IMG/VR virus record: IMGVR_UViG_3300045902_000666
Location: 37,744 to 101,743 of that record
Length of the DNA stretch: 64,000 bases
Reading direction: 5' to 3' (one strand)
Source of the DNA: a virus
Shown one piece after another: positions 1-8,920 of the stretch (the first letter of the stretch is position 1; each line of letters opens with the position of its first letter). A model generated the notes under the pieces. That model did not search any database. It saw only the letters and a list, made by a program, of their open reading frames with translations, and had not been told where the DNA came from. A program made the position numbers and the translations under genes.

Positions 1-35
1 GCGTGATTTCCATAGGGTTGTTGCGCCTTTATTTA

Positions 36-878
36 TTATTTAATATATTTAGAAAGCTCAACTTTTTTCTTATCATATTCTTCCTGAGAAATTAACCCAA
101 GGTCAAGCTTATCTTTGTACTGCTTTAATTCATCAAGAGCTTCTTCTGAAGTCATTTGTGTAGATATAACTTTATCAAAAAACGAAAACCACAAAGCATT
201 AATAGTGCCTTCTAAAGAAGTTTTAGCTGTATTATATGAAGGTATATACTCACCATTTTTCTTAAAAAAAGAAGTAGAGGTGATATTAGATTTTGCTCCA
301 TTATAATAATGAGCATCATCTACAAATTCAAAAGTTACAAGACTATCTTTAATTTTTACATAAATGTGATATGACATATCATAAACAAAAGTCGTACCTA
401 AAGATTTAAAATACCATGCATTACTTGCATATCCAGAAATTGTTACACTCTCGCCTGGAATACTTCCAGTCAATACCTTGTCTGAATTTTTATAAGTAGA
501 ATTAACCCAGTTAATAATTTTTTGATATGTTACATTGTCACTGTGAGGCGATTTAAATTTAGCAACCGAAATTCCATATGAAGTCACCTTAATACTATCC
601 CTCCCAAAAAGAACCAATTTTTCAGAAAATTGTTTTCCAATAACATAATTACTAACATCAGAAAACGCAATGAATTTACTTGGCACTTTTGTATTTGCCT
701 CACCATTTCTTGTCAGACTTTTGGTATATGTAATTTTCTTCGCAGTTGAATCCACCTTAATGATAGCACATGGGATTGCGCCTGATTTTGAAAAGATTGT
801 GTCTTTATAATTTTGCCCAAAAGACACCAGAACAATGCACATAAAAAGTGCTGTAAAAATAAATTTAATTGCTTTCAT
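36..878 (-). CDS. Exported SHOCT-domain protein, DUF4468-like
   Basis: 280 residues with an N-terminal signal peptide (hydrophobic residues about 6-21, then Q-N-Y), so probably exported to the periplasm. The last 35 residues (LKQYKDKLDLGLISQEEYDK) fit the SHOCT motif, a short helical hairpin found at the C-terminus of many envelope proteins. The middle, with a run of beta strands around residues 140-190, resembles the DUF4468 fold common in Bacteroidota lipoproteins (family memory, not a search). A phage-type promoter lies 29 bp upstream of the ATG. Probably acts on the host envelope; exact role unknown. Confidence 0.6.
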   Translation of the reverse strand: MKAIKFIFTALFMCIVLVSFGQNYKDTIFSKSGAIPCAIIKVDSTAKKITYTKSLTRNGEANTKVPSKFIAFSDVSNYVIGKQFSEKLVLFGRDSIKVTSYGISVAKFKSPHSDNVTYQKIINWVNSTYKNSDKVLTGSIPGESVTISGYASNAWYFKSLGTTFVYDMSYHIYVKIKDSLVTFEFVDDAHYYNGAKSNITSTSFFKKNGEYIPSYNTAKTSLEGTINALWFSFFDKVISTQMTSEEALDELKQYKDKLDLGLISQEEYDKKKVELSKYIK

Positions 879-906
879 TTTTTGTTCTTTTAGATTTTAT
901 TCAATC

Positions 907-935
907 ATTATACGCAAAAATAACAAAAAAGTTTC
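907..935 (-). promoter_or_regulatory. Phage-type promoter GGAAC-N18-TATAAT
   Basis: Minus strand reads GAAAC, 18 bp, then GCG-TATAAT. Predicted start about 7 bp downstream, just before the SHOCT gene. One of nine copies with identical spacing. Confidence 0.7.
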
Positions 936-968
936 TTATTTACCCATTACGATTTCAGTTTTTTTGTA

Positions 969-977
969 CTATTTATA
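969..977 (+). promoter_or_regulatory. CTATTTAT box (probable late promoter)
   Basis: CTATTTATA immediately upstream of the HNH gene. An ATG at 978 touches the box, which argues that translation starts at 990 instead, matching the 8-20 bp gap seen at the other copies. Confidence 0.5.
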
Positions 978-989
978 ATGAAAAACATT

Positions 990-1721
990 ATGAGCACTCA
1001 AGAAGAAAAAGACAGAAAGAATGAATACATGAGGATGTACAGAGCTAAAAATAAAGAAAAAATCTCAGCTTATAACAAAAATTACATGACAAAGTATAGA
1101 ACAGGAGAATCTCGTGAAAAATACTTAAAAAGCAAAAGAAAATCTTACGATAGTAATAAGTCAAAAATAAGAAAAGAACAAAAAGAATACTATTCAAAGA
1201 ACAAAGAAAAAATAAATCAATCCAACAAAGCTAATTATAATAAAAACAAAGAGAGGCGTAATCTACAAAGCAAAGTCTGGAGAGAAAATAATCCCGAAAG
1301 AAATAAGGAGTTAAAAAAAATATGGTATGAAAAAAACAAGCACAAAAGAGCTGGACAGACAAAATTAAGAAAAGAAAAAGACCCTCTCTTTAAATTAAAA
1401 ACTGCTATATCCAACAGAATTAGAAATGGAATTAAAAGTACAGGTTTCTGCAAAAATTTTAAAACCAAAGAAATTTTAGGATGTACATATGAGGAGTTTA
1501 AAGCATATCTTGAGTCGGGATTTGAGCCCTGGATGACTTGGCAAAATTACGGCTTATACAATGGCGAATTAAATTATGGCTGGGACTTGGACCATATTAT
1601 TCCACTGTGGACAGCAAAAACAGAAGAAGAAGTTATTAGTTTAAATCATTATACAAACTTTCAACCTTTATGTAGCAGGGTAAATAGAAACATAAAAAGA
1701 AATAAAAAGAGCGAGAATTAA
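990..1721 (+). CDS. Free-standing HNH endonuclease
   Basis: About 243 residues. The first 130 residues are a very basic series of Y-x-x-N-K-x-K/N-K-E repeats, a DNA-contacting region seen in phage HNH homing enzymes. The C-terminal quarter holds the HNH core: WDLDHIIPL (first His/Asp), then N..NFQPLC and NRNIKRNK. Start chosen at 990 (MSTQ) because the promoter box abuts the 978 ATG. It stands alone, reads toward the OmpA gene and shares a two-way terminator with it. Likely a selfish homing endonuclease; a role in packaging is possible but nothing suggests it. Confidence 0.75.
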   Translation: MSTQEEKDRKNEYMRMYRAKNKEKISAYNKNYMTKYRTGESREKYLKSKRKSYDSNKSKIRKEQKEYYSKNKEKINQSNKANYNKNKERRNLQSKVWRENNPERNKELKKIWYEKNKHKRAGQTKLRKEKDPLFKLKTAISNRIRNGIKSTGFCKNFKTKEILGCTYEEFKAYLESGFEPWMTWQNYGLYNGELNYGWDLDHIIPLWTAKTEEEVISLNHYTNFQPLCSRVNRNIKRNKKSEN

Positions 1722-1734
1722 TTCTCGCTCTTTT
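1705..1734. terminator. Bidirectional terminator
   Basis: Perfect 15-bp palindrome with a GAGCGAGAATT arm, A-run before and T-run after, between two convergent genes; works on either strand. Confidence 0.85.
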
Positions 1735-1753
1735 CTTGTTATAACGCTTATAA

Positions 1754-3562
1754 TCAGCGACCCATCACAATTTCTACACGTCTGTTTTTAGCACGTCCAG
1801 AGTTACTACCATTGTCAGCAATTGGTTCACGTTGACCTTTACCTTCAACTTTAGCAAAACGTGAGTTAGGGAAGCTTGCATGAGATTTATTTTGCAACCA
1901 CTGTTTAACTGCATCAGCTCTTTGTTGAGAAAGAACATCATTTCCATCAACAGTTCCTGTATTATCAGTGTGACCAAAAATTTCAACTTTCAATCCACTA
2001 GCAATTACAAGTTGGTCGTATAAATTTTCTAAAGTTCTTTCACCTGCAGGAGTAATAGTAGATTTACCACTTTCAAACTCAATAGACCAAGCACGTTTAG
2101 CAACAGTCTCAGACATATTATTACCTTCAGTGTAAGTTACTTTATCAGCAGAAGTGATATTTGTAGCCTTACTCTTAGCAGAGATGATATAGCTTAAGTC
2201 AAGTACATCTTCAATTTTAGGATATGTTGCAACATATTCAGGATAAAGAGAGCTAACTACATCACCAAACACTTTGTAAACTGAAGCATAAGTATTTGAT
2301 TTGTTTTCGCCAAGACCAAATAATTCTAAGTTATCTGCAAGGTTGTGAGCACGAGAACCACCAAGTTCTACAAGATTACCATCCTTATCAGTTTGTTTGA
2401 TACCACGATAGTAACGTACCCAATATGAACCATCTTTTTCATTATAAATTTTCGCAGAAATTTCACCAGCTTTATTCAAGGCAGCATCAAAAGATTTTAC
2501 TTGGTCACCACCTTCAGAAGCAGCTACGATAAAATTTACAACATGATTTCTGTTATCTTGCAACCACTTTTTAATACCAATTACAATATTTGGCATTTGT
2601 GAGCGATATTCAGCAGTAGATACGATAGAAACAAGTCCACCTTTATTTTCTGCAATCATAACGTCACCCGGAGTCCATGTAGTAGAACAGTTAACAGTAA
2701 CTTTTTTCTTCTCACCTGTTTTTATAGTTTTACCAGTATTAGGGTCAACTTTTACAACAGCACGTTCTTCGCTATATCCAGAGATATATTTTTGAGCAGC
2801 ATCAATGAAGTCATTTGCAGCTACGAAGTTCATTGCTTCAGGGTCATAAGTAGTTTCGTCTGTATTTACACGGATACCGTTATCAGAGCACCATTTTACA
2901 ACAATATTCCAATCACCATCACGAAGTACAGCAGCACAAACTAAACCTTTAGCATTTTGCGGATTTTCTTTTACGATAGGAGGTGCCATGAATTTATCTT
3001 CACCTTGAGATTTACCGCATGAATAAACGATTTGAGCAGTGTATTCATCACCTAATTTAGCAAGCTCTGCATTTACACCAGAAAGCCAAGAAGGTCCACC
3101 GTCACCCATGATTGCGATTAAATTTGTTCCTACGGCAGTAGTTGGATTACTTTTATAATCATTGGCAAACTTAATTAAGTTTTGAGCCATTTGATTACAG
3201 TCATCCTGACGTTTAATGGTAAGATTAACATTGTGTTTCTCCATTAAACTTCCTTTGGTAGTTTGAGGGCCACCATTGGCAAAATTAAGCCCCATTTGAG
3301 AGTTCCAAGCCATGATTTCCATAGTCATGCGTGGAGAATTTACTGAAGCCACTTCATCAGTAGGAAGTGCTACAGCTTCAATATTTTGTCCCGAAGTTGT
3401 TTTTGGGGCATCTGGGAGAACGATTTGTTGAACGTTTACAGATTGTTTTACTTCCTTAGTAAATAAGTACTCAGAATCAACAAGCAACCATTTTACAAAG
3501 AATACCAAGCCCACCAACAATAATCCTAATGTGAGCTTACCAGCGAGTGTTAACTTTTTCAT
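1754..3562 (-). CDS. Membrane-anchored OmpA-family protein with periplasmic binding-like domain
   Basis: 602 residues. One N-terminal membrane segment (residues 8-27) places the rest in the periplasm. Residues about 80-470 look like a periplasmic substrate-binding fold (AWNSQMGLNFANGG, IMGDGGPSW, WNIVVKWCSDNGI). The last 105 residues are an OmpA peptidoglycan-binding domain: FESGKSTITPAGE, GHTDNTG, LSQQRADAV, GRAKNRRVEI. Cellular proteins combining these two domains are known with unclear function. Preceded by its own GGAAC/TATAAT promoter and followed upstream by two coiled-coil proteins, suggesting a joint envelope-acting set. Ligand unknown. Confidence 0.75.
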   Translation of the reverse strand: MKKLTLAGKLTLGLLLVGLVFFVKWLLVDSEYLFTKEVKQSVNVQQIVLPDAPKTTSGQNIEAVALPTDEVASVNSPRMTMEIMAWNSQMGLNFANGGPQTTKGSLMEKHNVNLTIKRQDDCNQMAQNLIKFANDYKSNPTTAVGTNLIAIMGDGGPSWLSGVNAELAKLGDEYTAQIVYSCGKSQGEDKFMAPPIVKENPQNAKGLVCAAVLRDGDWNIVVKWCSDNGIRVNTDETTYDPEAMNFVAANDFIDAAQKYISGYSEERAVVKVDPNTGKTIKTGEKKKVTVNCSTTWTPGDVMIAENKGGLVSIVSTAEYRSQMPNIVIGIKKWLQDNRNHVVNFIVAASEGGDQVKSFDAALNKAGEISAKIYNEKDGSYWVRYYRGIKQTDKDGNLVELGGSRAHNLADNLELFGLGENKSNTYASVYKVFGDVVSSLYPEYVATYPKIEDVLDLSYIISAKSKATNITSADKVTYTEGNNMSETVAKRAWSIEFESGKSTITPAGERTLENLYDQLVIASGLKVEIFGHTDNTGTVDGNDVLSQQRADAVKQWLQNKSHASFPNSRFAKVEGKGQREPIADNGSNSGRAKNRRVEIVMGR

Positions 3563-3598
3563 GTTTTTTAAATTTAGATTTTAATTGTTTAACGTTTA

Positions 3599-3627
3599 AT
3601 TATACGATTTTTTTTGTTTTAGGTTTC
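3599..3627 (-). promoter_or_regulatory. Phage-type promoter
   Basis: Minus strand GAAAC, 18 bp, then TCG-TATAAT, 37 bp upstream of the OmpA-type gene. Confidence 0.7.
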
Positions 3628-3631
3628 AGAT

Positions 3632-4663
3632 TTATTCAAGAAAATTTCCAAACTTTCCTGAATCTGAATTTGATTCATTTCTCTTTACAGGTTGAGCCTG
3701 TTTATTATCAAACTGAATTGTATTCACGTTTGAATTAGGTAACCCTTTCATTTGATTTGAACCAAATATCGTTTCAATTCCTTTTTTCTCAAATTCTTCA
3801 AGCATTTTGAATCCTTGCTCTTCATAAATTGCATTATCAAGGTCAACGTTTCTGATAAATTCTTGAGAAGCATCAAGCATTCTTTCGATTTCACCAACTT
3901 TCATACTTGTATCATCAATCACAAACTCCATAGCTTGGTCAAAAAGAACTCTTTTATCATCATTACCTTTAATGATATTGGTAACAGATTTCATGATAGA
4001 ATGACTCTTTAAAATGTATTCACGCTCTTCTTTGCGAATTCTAACTTCAGACTTCAAGTTTTTAATCATAACATTAGAAACTTGTTCCATCTTTTGAAGA
4101 ATTTTAAAAAGAACTTCCATTTTAACCAAAAGATTTTCCATTTTTTTCTTAAATGTATCCAGACGAGCAGCTTCTTGGTTGTAGAAGTTTACATCAAGCT
4201 CAGAATAATTATTAGGGTCAGATTTTGCCTTTGAAGCTTTAGCTAGGTTTTGTCTGATTTCCTCACTCTTAGAATCAATGTTGGTTTTCAACTTTTTAAT
4301 TTGAGCCATCAAATCATCTAAATTGGTGTTGATAGTTTTTTGCTTTTCTTCAAGGTCCTCAACATAGCTTAACAAGATATTAATAGGATTCATCTGAACG
4401 AAGATTCCAGTTAAAAATCTCATTAAATTTTTATAAGAATACCACACCAAAGTTCTGAATCTTTTGTCCATGAGTAATGTAAAAATTACAAAAAGACCAA
4501 CACCCATACCAACAGCGTAATAGGTATTTTTTAATAATTCAAGAATAGTAGGTAGAGATTTGTATAATGCATATCCACCAAACCCAATAAGGGCAGCGAG
4601 TAAAATAACCCCTGGTTTACCTTCGGGTCTTTGCCAGAAATTTTTAGGCGACTTTGTTTCCAT
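3632..4663 (-). CDS. PspA-like membrane coiled-coil protein
   Basis: 343 residues. Two hydrophobic stretches (about 18-37 and 48-66) precede a long charged coiled coil (about 95-230). The start of the coil, MNPINILLSYVEDLEEKQ, resembles the beginning of the PspA/IM30 helical core, and the predicted all-helical layout agrees; this link is an inference. The C-tail (residues 300-343) is low complexity. It is the second gene of the unit that starts at 5412 and lies next to the OmpA/binding protein, so an inner-membrane scaffold or membrane-remodelling job is plausible. Confidence 0.5.
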   Translation of the reverse strand: METKSPKNFWQRPEGKPGVILLAALIGFGGYALYKSLPTILELLKNTYYAVGMGVGLFVIFTLLMDKRFRTLVWYSYKNLMRFLTGIFVQMNPINILLSYVEDLEEKQKTINTNLDDLMAQIKKLKTNIDSKSEEIRQNLAKASKAKSDPNNYSELDVNFYNQEAARLDTFKKKMENLLVKMEVLFKILQKMEQVSNVMIKNLKSEVRIRKEEREYILKSHSIMKSVTNIIKGNDDKRVLFDQAMEFVIDDTSMKVGEIERMLDASQEFIRNVDLDNAIYEEQGFKMLEEFEKKGIETIFGSNQMKGLPNSNVNTIQFDNKQAQPVKRNESNSDSGKFGNFLE

Positions 4664-4692
4664 TTTTCTATTTGTATTTATTTAACTGATTT

Positions 4693-5412
4693 TTACTGAA
4701 TGAATGCATTAATATTCATTTTGTCATCATTGATTTGCTTTTTAACAGCTTCTGCTGTTGTAACAAAGCTATTGATGGCATTATCAATTTTAATTGCATT
4801 GTTTTGCGCTTCGTTTTGAAGAGTAGAAACCTCTGTACGAAGTTTTGCGATTTCTTCATTCAATTTATTGATAAGTTGAATTTTTTCGTTAATAGAAGCT
4901 TCTTTTTGTTTTGAATCCTCCATTAAAGCATCAACTTTTTGGCCTCTTGAAGCAGCACTTTCTTCTTTAAATTCCTGAACTTCTTTATCTACAATTCCGA
5001 TGTAAAAATCAGCAGCTTGTAGTAAAGAATCTTTTGTAATTTTACTGCCTGATGCAGCCTTTAAAGCAATGAAAGCAGAAACATATTTAGACTGCTCAGT
5101 CATTCCAGTTTGACCATTCATATCGTTTTTAGCTTCTTGAAATTCCCAGTAATCAATTCCGGGCATATTGTTTTCAGCTAAAGTTTTACGTAAATGCTCA
5201 TACATACCTTGGTTGAAAACCCCTTGTAAAGGAATGGTTTGATTCACAAGCCCATTTGAAACTGGCATGCTATTTACTTGTGTGTTTGGAGTTGGGGTTG
5301 ATGTATTGGAAGTGTTTGAATCATTTGATTCAACAGTTGTTTCAGTCTCATCTTGATTAATGAAGATAGATAAGAATCCGCCTTTCTTTTTTGATTTTTC
5401 GCTATTTGACAT
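4693..5412 (-). CDS. Coiled-coil partner protein
   Basis: 239 residues. N-terminal Ser/Thr/Asn-rich linker (residues 20-60), a compact helical segment about 70-145 (MYEHLRKTL, YWEFQEAKNDM, YVSAFIALK), and a C-terminal coiled coil (about 150-225). No signal peptide, so cytoplasmic. Co-transcribed with the PspA-like membrane protein downstream (30-bp gap) from a phage-type promoter. Function not recognised; the layout suggests it is an adaptor of the same envelope set. Confidence 0.5.
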   Translation of the reverse strand: MSNSEKSKKKGGFLSIFINQDETETTVESNDSNTSNTSTPTPNTQVNSMPVSNGLVNQTIPLQGVFNQGMYEHLRKTLAENNMPGIDYWEFQEAKNDMNGQTGMTEQSKYVSAFIALKAASGSKITKDSLLQAADFYIGIVDKEVQEFKEESAASRGQKVDALMEDSKQKEASINEKIQLINKLNEEIAKLRTEVSTLQNEAQNNAIKIDNAINSFVTTAEAVKKQINDDKMNINAFIQ

Positions 5413-5439
5413 TTTTATTTGTTTTTGAATTAAACGAAG

Positions 5440-5468
5440 ATTATACGTGCAAAATTAAATAAAGTTCC
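5440..5468 (-). promoter_or_regulatory. Phage-type promoter
   Basis: GGAAC, 18 bp, ACG-TATAAT on the minus strand, driving the two coiled-coil genes. The -35 half sits inside the terminator hairpin of the preceding gene. Confidence 0.75.
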
Positions 5469-5495
5469 AAGAATATACAAAATTCTTGAAACTTT
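5461..5495 (-). terminator. Terminator of the lipoprotein gene
   Basis: Inverted repeat AAAGTT-x-CAAGAAT around a 7-base loop followed on the minus strand by a T-rich tract. It overlaps the -35 element of the next promoter. Confidence 0.55.
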
Positions 5496-5506
5496 ATTTT
5501 TAAAAT

Positions 5507-5971
5507 TTATCCAGGAAACTTTTCTAAGTTGCTCAAAACAAGCTTACAAGAGTCGTTTTCAACGATTACTGGAATTCTAATAGTGCGGTCTGGACTAAAC
5601 TTATCAGTTTGGTAATTTAATACAATAGTATCTCCAGAAACCGTCTTACTATGAAGTTTGGTTAATTTATAGCCAAAATTCATTTTATTTTTATAGAATT
5701 CCAACACTTCACTTTTTCCAAACTTAGAAACAGTAGAAGAGGATGTCCACTTAACCATTTCATCAAACTTACCTTGTTTATAAAGCAAATTGATAAAAGT
5801 ACCAAAATCACTTCCAACAAATACAGATGGGTCATTATAAGAGATTTTAGACTCTACAAATTCAGAAACCTCTGTTTTGATATTAGTTTCAACAGAAGCT
5901 ACTTTTGTTTCTTTTGTTCCACAAGCCACAATTCCAATGGCTAGTACAATGTAAATGAATAACTTGTTCAT
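5507..5971 (-). CDS. Small lipoprotein
   Basis: 154 residues with a type II signal peptide: MNKLFIYIVLAIGIVACG, lipobox cysteine at residue 17. The mature part is a small alpha/beta domain with no family recognised (cystatin-like or DUF4878-like is possible). Probably anchored in the envelope. It has its own phage-type promoter 21 bp upstream of the start and belongs by location to the envelope gene group. Confidence 0.65.
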   Translation of the reverse strand: MNKLFIYIVLAIGIVACGTKETKVASVETNIKTEVSEFVESKISYNDPSVFVGSDFGTFINLLYKQGKFDEMVKWTSSSTVSKFGKSEVLEFYKNKMNFGYKLTKLHSKTVSGDTIVLNYQTDKFSPDRTIRIPVIVENDSCKLVLSNLEKFPG

Positions 5972-5991
5972 GTTTTTTGTGTTTTATACTT

Positions 5992-6020
5992 ATTATACGC
6001 AAATCGTTTTTAAAAGTTCC
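5992..6020 (-). promoter_or_regulatory. Phage-type promoter
   Basis: GGAAC, 18 bp, GCG-TATAAT, for the lipoprotein gene; divergent from the J-domain gene. Confidence 0.75.
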
Positions 6021-6023
6021 AAT

Positions 6024-6031
6024 TATTTATA
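6024..6031 (+). promoter_or_regulatory. TATTTATA box (probable late promoter)
   Basis: Box ends 5 bp before the ATG of the J-domain gene at 6037, which fixes that start over an upstream ATG at 5977. Confidence 0.5.
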
Positions 6032-6036
6032 ATAAA

Positions 6037-6738
6037 ATGAAAAAGAATTTAAATAAGCTGGAAATTAAGAAGTTATTCAGGGAATTGGACTATCTACTCT
6101 CAGACAAAGAGTATAAAGATGAGTTTAAGGTGGAGTTTAACCCTGAATTCAACCATGCTTTATATGAATTCATCAAAAACAATCCAAATTTAATGGCTCT
6201 GGCTGGTATTGTGGACCAAGCTAAAAAAACACAAGAAGAAGCTTTAAACAGCACCATAGAACCAGTTAATCCAGAAAACAATCAGCCAACTGATTTAAAT
6301 GATTTAATTATTGATTTTGAGAATCAATCCATAGTTTCTATACCAAAAACAAAAGAAACTTTTCATAAAGTTGAAAAGGATACTAAGGTTAAAAAACTAT
6401 ATAGATTAATTTCAAAAAAAACTCACCCGGATAAAGTACCTGTAAAATACCTGAATGATTTTTACATACAAGCAAAAGATGCATATGAAAAAAATGATAT
6501 TTCAAAGCTGATGTATATCTGTAATGAGTTAAAAATAGATTTTGATTTAGAACAAGATGATGTATTTAAAATAAAAGAAAAAATAAAGCTCCTAAAAGAA
6601 GAAACTCTTTTATTTGAAAAAACATTCATCTGGATTTGGTATCATTCCGATGAAAAAAAGAAGGATGAAATACTACAAGCTTTCATCCTTCAACAACCTG
6701 ATATTGCAAAAAAAATATTTAATTCAAGAAATGGTTAA
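6037..6738 (+). CDS. J-domain (DnaJ-like) protein
   Basis: 233 residues. A J-domain signature lies near residues 108-150: KKLYRLISKKTHPDKV with the HPD tripeptide that stimulates DnaK ATPase, followed by an AYEKND helix. Unlike DnaJ the J domain is internal and there is no Gly/Phe or zinc region, as in phage J-domain proteins that recruit host Hsp70. The C-terminal 80 residues are helical and charged. Start set at 6037 because the promoter box would lie inside a longer reading. Its 3' end overlaps the convergent gene by 20 bp. Confidence 0.75.
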   Translation: MKKNLNKLEIKKLFRELDYLLSDKEYKDEFKVEFNPEFNHALYEFIKNNPNLMALAGIVDQAKKTQEEALNSTIEPVNPENNQPTDLNDLIIDFENQSIVSIPKTKETFHKVEKDTKVKKLYRLISKKTHPDKVPVKYLNDFYIQAKDAYEKNDISKLMYICNELKIDFDLEQDDVFKIKEKIKLLKEETLLFEKTFIWIWYHSDEKKKDEILQAFILQQPDIAKKIFNSRNG

Positions 6739-7723
6739 TTGCTTCAGTGTGTTCCGCCTCTGGTCCCCATGCATCAACAATTAAAAAACCGCCTTTAACT
6801 TTAACAGCTGCTATTGGGTCATCGTCTTCAAAAAACAATCTTGTTGGGAGAGGTCTTGGTCTTTCGATAATTTCCATTTCATCTGTTACTGTTTTATCTT
6901 CTAAATCAAACATATGCTTAGCCGCACAAATAACAAATTGAGGTTGTCCTTTTGCAGTGTCTAGACGTTGGTGTTTTAGAATACCAGACTGAATAATTGA
7001 TTTCACATCAACTCTCTTGATAAAATAAGGAATTGAAATAACTCTATATCCAAGCTCAGGCATATTATACACACTCAATTTTAAATGAATATTACCTTCA
7101 TTCCCATAAACAACATCACCGCCTCTACACATAAATTCTACAATTGCTGACTGTATAAAAATTTTATAAGCTTCATTGTTATTTTCTGCTAATCTTTGAA
7201 AACAAAAATTAATTACATTTAGTAAATGGTCAGACTCTATGGTTTTAAGAGTTGTTTCTCTACCTGTTTGAGTAACCCATCTTGTACTTCTTAAGGTTTC
7301 TAATTCATCTCTATTTACAGAATTTTCTAATGTCTCCAAAAATGATTTATCAGCTATTTTGAAATTTAAAATAGAATCTTGAACCTTCTTTGGAATAGAA
7401 TCAATATAATAAGATGGATGTCCCCAAATCAAACCATATTTTTGACATAGAGCTATCCACTCATCTGATGGTACAAATTTATAATTAGGAGCTATTACTC
7501 TATAGCTCTCTATTAACTTAACTTTTTCCTCTTGTTTTTTTATTTCTTCCGGGGAACTTTGTCTAGCTTCTTTAAAATTATGGAATCCCAATTCTTTTAG
7601 TGCTTCAACTTTATCTTTATCAATTGAGTTAGTTTTTTCTAATTCAATTTTAACTTTTGAATCTACACTCTTAAAATCACTATGAATTTTTTCGATTGTA
7701 ATTTTTTCCTGGTTATTACTCAT
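6719..7723 (-). CDS. Conserved phage protein of unknown function
   Basis: 334 residues, soluble, no signal peptide. N-terminal 75 residues are charged and helical; the rest looks like a mixed alpha/beta domain. Features include GHPSYYID (about 110), MCRGGDVVYGNEG and a C-terminal GGFLIVDAWGPEAEH. No catalytic motif recognised. Starts 12 bp after the end of the 7735-8382 gene and is probably co-transcribed with it from the host-type promoter at 8417. Confidence 0.55.
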   Translation of the reverse strand: MSNNQEKITIEKIHSDFKSVDSKVKIELEKTNSIDKDKVEALKELGFHNFKEARQSSPEEIKKQEEKVKLIESYRVIAPNYKFVPSDEWIALCQKYGLIWGHPSYYIDSIPKKVQDSILNFKIADKSFLETLENSVNRDELETLRSTRWVTQTGRETTLKTIESDHLLNVINFCFQRLAENNNEAYKIFIQSAIVEFMCRGGDVVYGNEGNIHLKLSVYNMPELGYRVISIPYFIKRVDVKSIIQSGILKHQRLDTAKGQPQFVICAAKHMFDLEDKTVTDEMEIIERPRPLPTRLFFEDDDPIAAVKVKGGFLIVDAWGPEAEHTEAINHFLN

Positions 7724-7734
7724 GACTTTTTATT

Positions 7735-8382
7735 TTAAGATTTAACAATAGCATTCTTAGACCAAAACTCCACACTGGTTTTATATTTTTCTCTGTCAAT
7801 AGAAACTCCAGAACCACCTTCAGCAGTACCAAGTGCATTACGCATCATTGTAATAGGCTGCATAGGTTCCTCGTCAGGATGAGTTTGCCCAAGAATAGCA
7901 ACAACACCCCATGAATCTTCCTCAGACAATTCAAAAGGTGTTTCTGTTTTTTGGTCAGCGTGTTCTTTTAAAAGCTGTTCTCTTGAATAAACAACAACAA
8001 TTAAATAATCTGCAACTGGAGCTGATACTGGAAGTTCAAACCATCTTGTCATTACAGGTAATTCTTTCTCAGTTCTAGCAGAATATCCAGAGCGAAGATA
8101 TTGATAGTTTTCTATTTTAATAGGAAGTGAACCAACTTTTGCATTGGTGAAATTTTTAATGGCTATTAATTTACAAAAAGGTGCATAGCCATCAATTATT
8201 TTTACAACATCAGTTGTGATTGGAATCACGTTTGTTCCAGCTTTAATACGTTCATAAGCCTGCATTTCCAAATTAAGTTTAGCCTCAAACTCTTCTGAGG
8301 TTTTATCTGTAATTTTTGTTCCACCAAACTTAGGGTCAAAGTGGCGTTTTCCAAAATCTGTAATTTTTATTTTTCCAAACAT
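7735..8382 (-). CDS. DUF3228-like protein
   Basis: 215 residues. The N-terminus (IKITDFGKRHFDPKFGGTKI) and the C-terminal block (TMMRNALGTAEGGSGV, then VEFWSKNAIVK) recall the DUF3228 family of uncharacterised bacterial proteins; this is from memory of the family. No catalytic residues assigned. First gene of a unit driven by a clear host-type promoter, so probably early. Its product is cytoplasmic. Confidence 0.5.
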   Translation of the reverse strand: MFGKIKITDFGKRHFDPKFGGTKITDKTSEEFEAKLNLEMQAYERIKAGTNVIPITTDVVKIIDGYAPFCKLIAIKNFTNAKVGSLPIKIENYQYLRSGYSARTEKELPVMTRWFELPVSAPVADYLIVVVYSREQLLKEHADQKTETPFELSEEDSWGVVAILGQTHPDEEPMQPITMMRNALGTAEGGSGVSIDREKYKTSVEFWSKNAIVKS

Positions 8383-8416
8383 AAAAAAAGTATCTGTTGA
8401 AATTGTTTTACAACCA

Positions 8417-8448
8417 CAAAGATACTTAATTTTTATAATTCGTGCAAA
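8417..8448 (-). promoter_or_regulatory. Host-type (Bacteroidota) promoter
   Basis: TTTG, 20 bp, TATCTTTG on the minus strand, upstream of the DUF3228-like gene. Its -33 context (ATTTGCACGAATT) is identical to that of the promoter at 23592. Confidence 0.75.
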
Positions 8449-8772
8449 TTATTTTACAACATAAACATACTCACCTGTCTCCAACTGAGTTAAGTGTTGT
8501 GGTGCCTTAAAGAAATTAGGACCACAATATGTTGTATTTGAGGATACAAACAACTCAAATTTACCTTTATCGTGAGTTTGTACCCAGCAGGCCCAACCGC
8601 CTCTTACCTTCCTTGCATCTTCTAATGCAATCAATTCATAATTTTCTCCATACCTCTCGCACTCATAAAACACATCTCCTTTTTTTACGCTTTTTAATTC
8701 TAAATAATAGTCTTCCCAACTGTCGCCATAGTTAAATAAATCTGGCTTCAGAAATTTAATTTTCTGTTTCAT
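8449..8772 (-). CDS. Small phage protein of unknown function
   Basis: 107 residues, soluble, rich in aromatic residues. The central part (VKKGDVFYECERYGENYELIA, shortened here in function terms) reads like a small beta-barrel with an exposed loop, followed by GGWACWVQ. Not recognised. Ends one base before the host-type promoter at 8417-8448 begins, so it is a separate unit upstream of it. Confidence 0.5.
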   Translation of the reverse strand: MKQKIKFLKPDLFNYGDSWEDYYLELKSVKKGDVFYECERYGENYELIALEDARKVRGGWACWVQTHDKGKFELFVSSNTTYCGPNFFKAPQHLTQLETGEYVYVVK

Positions 8773-8863
8773 AATAATACAAAAACTTAATGTTTTACCT
8801 GTAAAGAACGCTTTTAAAATAAATATGAAACAAATTAAAAAATACCAATAAAAAGCAATAAAA

Positions 8864-8883
8864 AAAGGCTCAAAAGAGCCTTT
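8864..8883 (-). terminator. Terminator
   Basis: AAAGGCTC - AAAA - GAGCCTTT hairpin with flanking A and T runs, downstream of the HD gene. Confidence 0.7.
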
Positions 8884-8920
8884 AAAATTTTAAATTTTCG
8901 TTGGTTTTTGAAAAAGTTTT

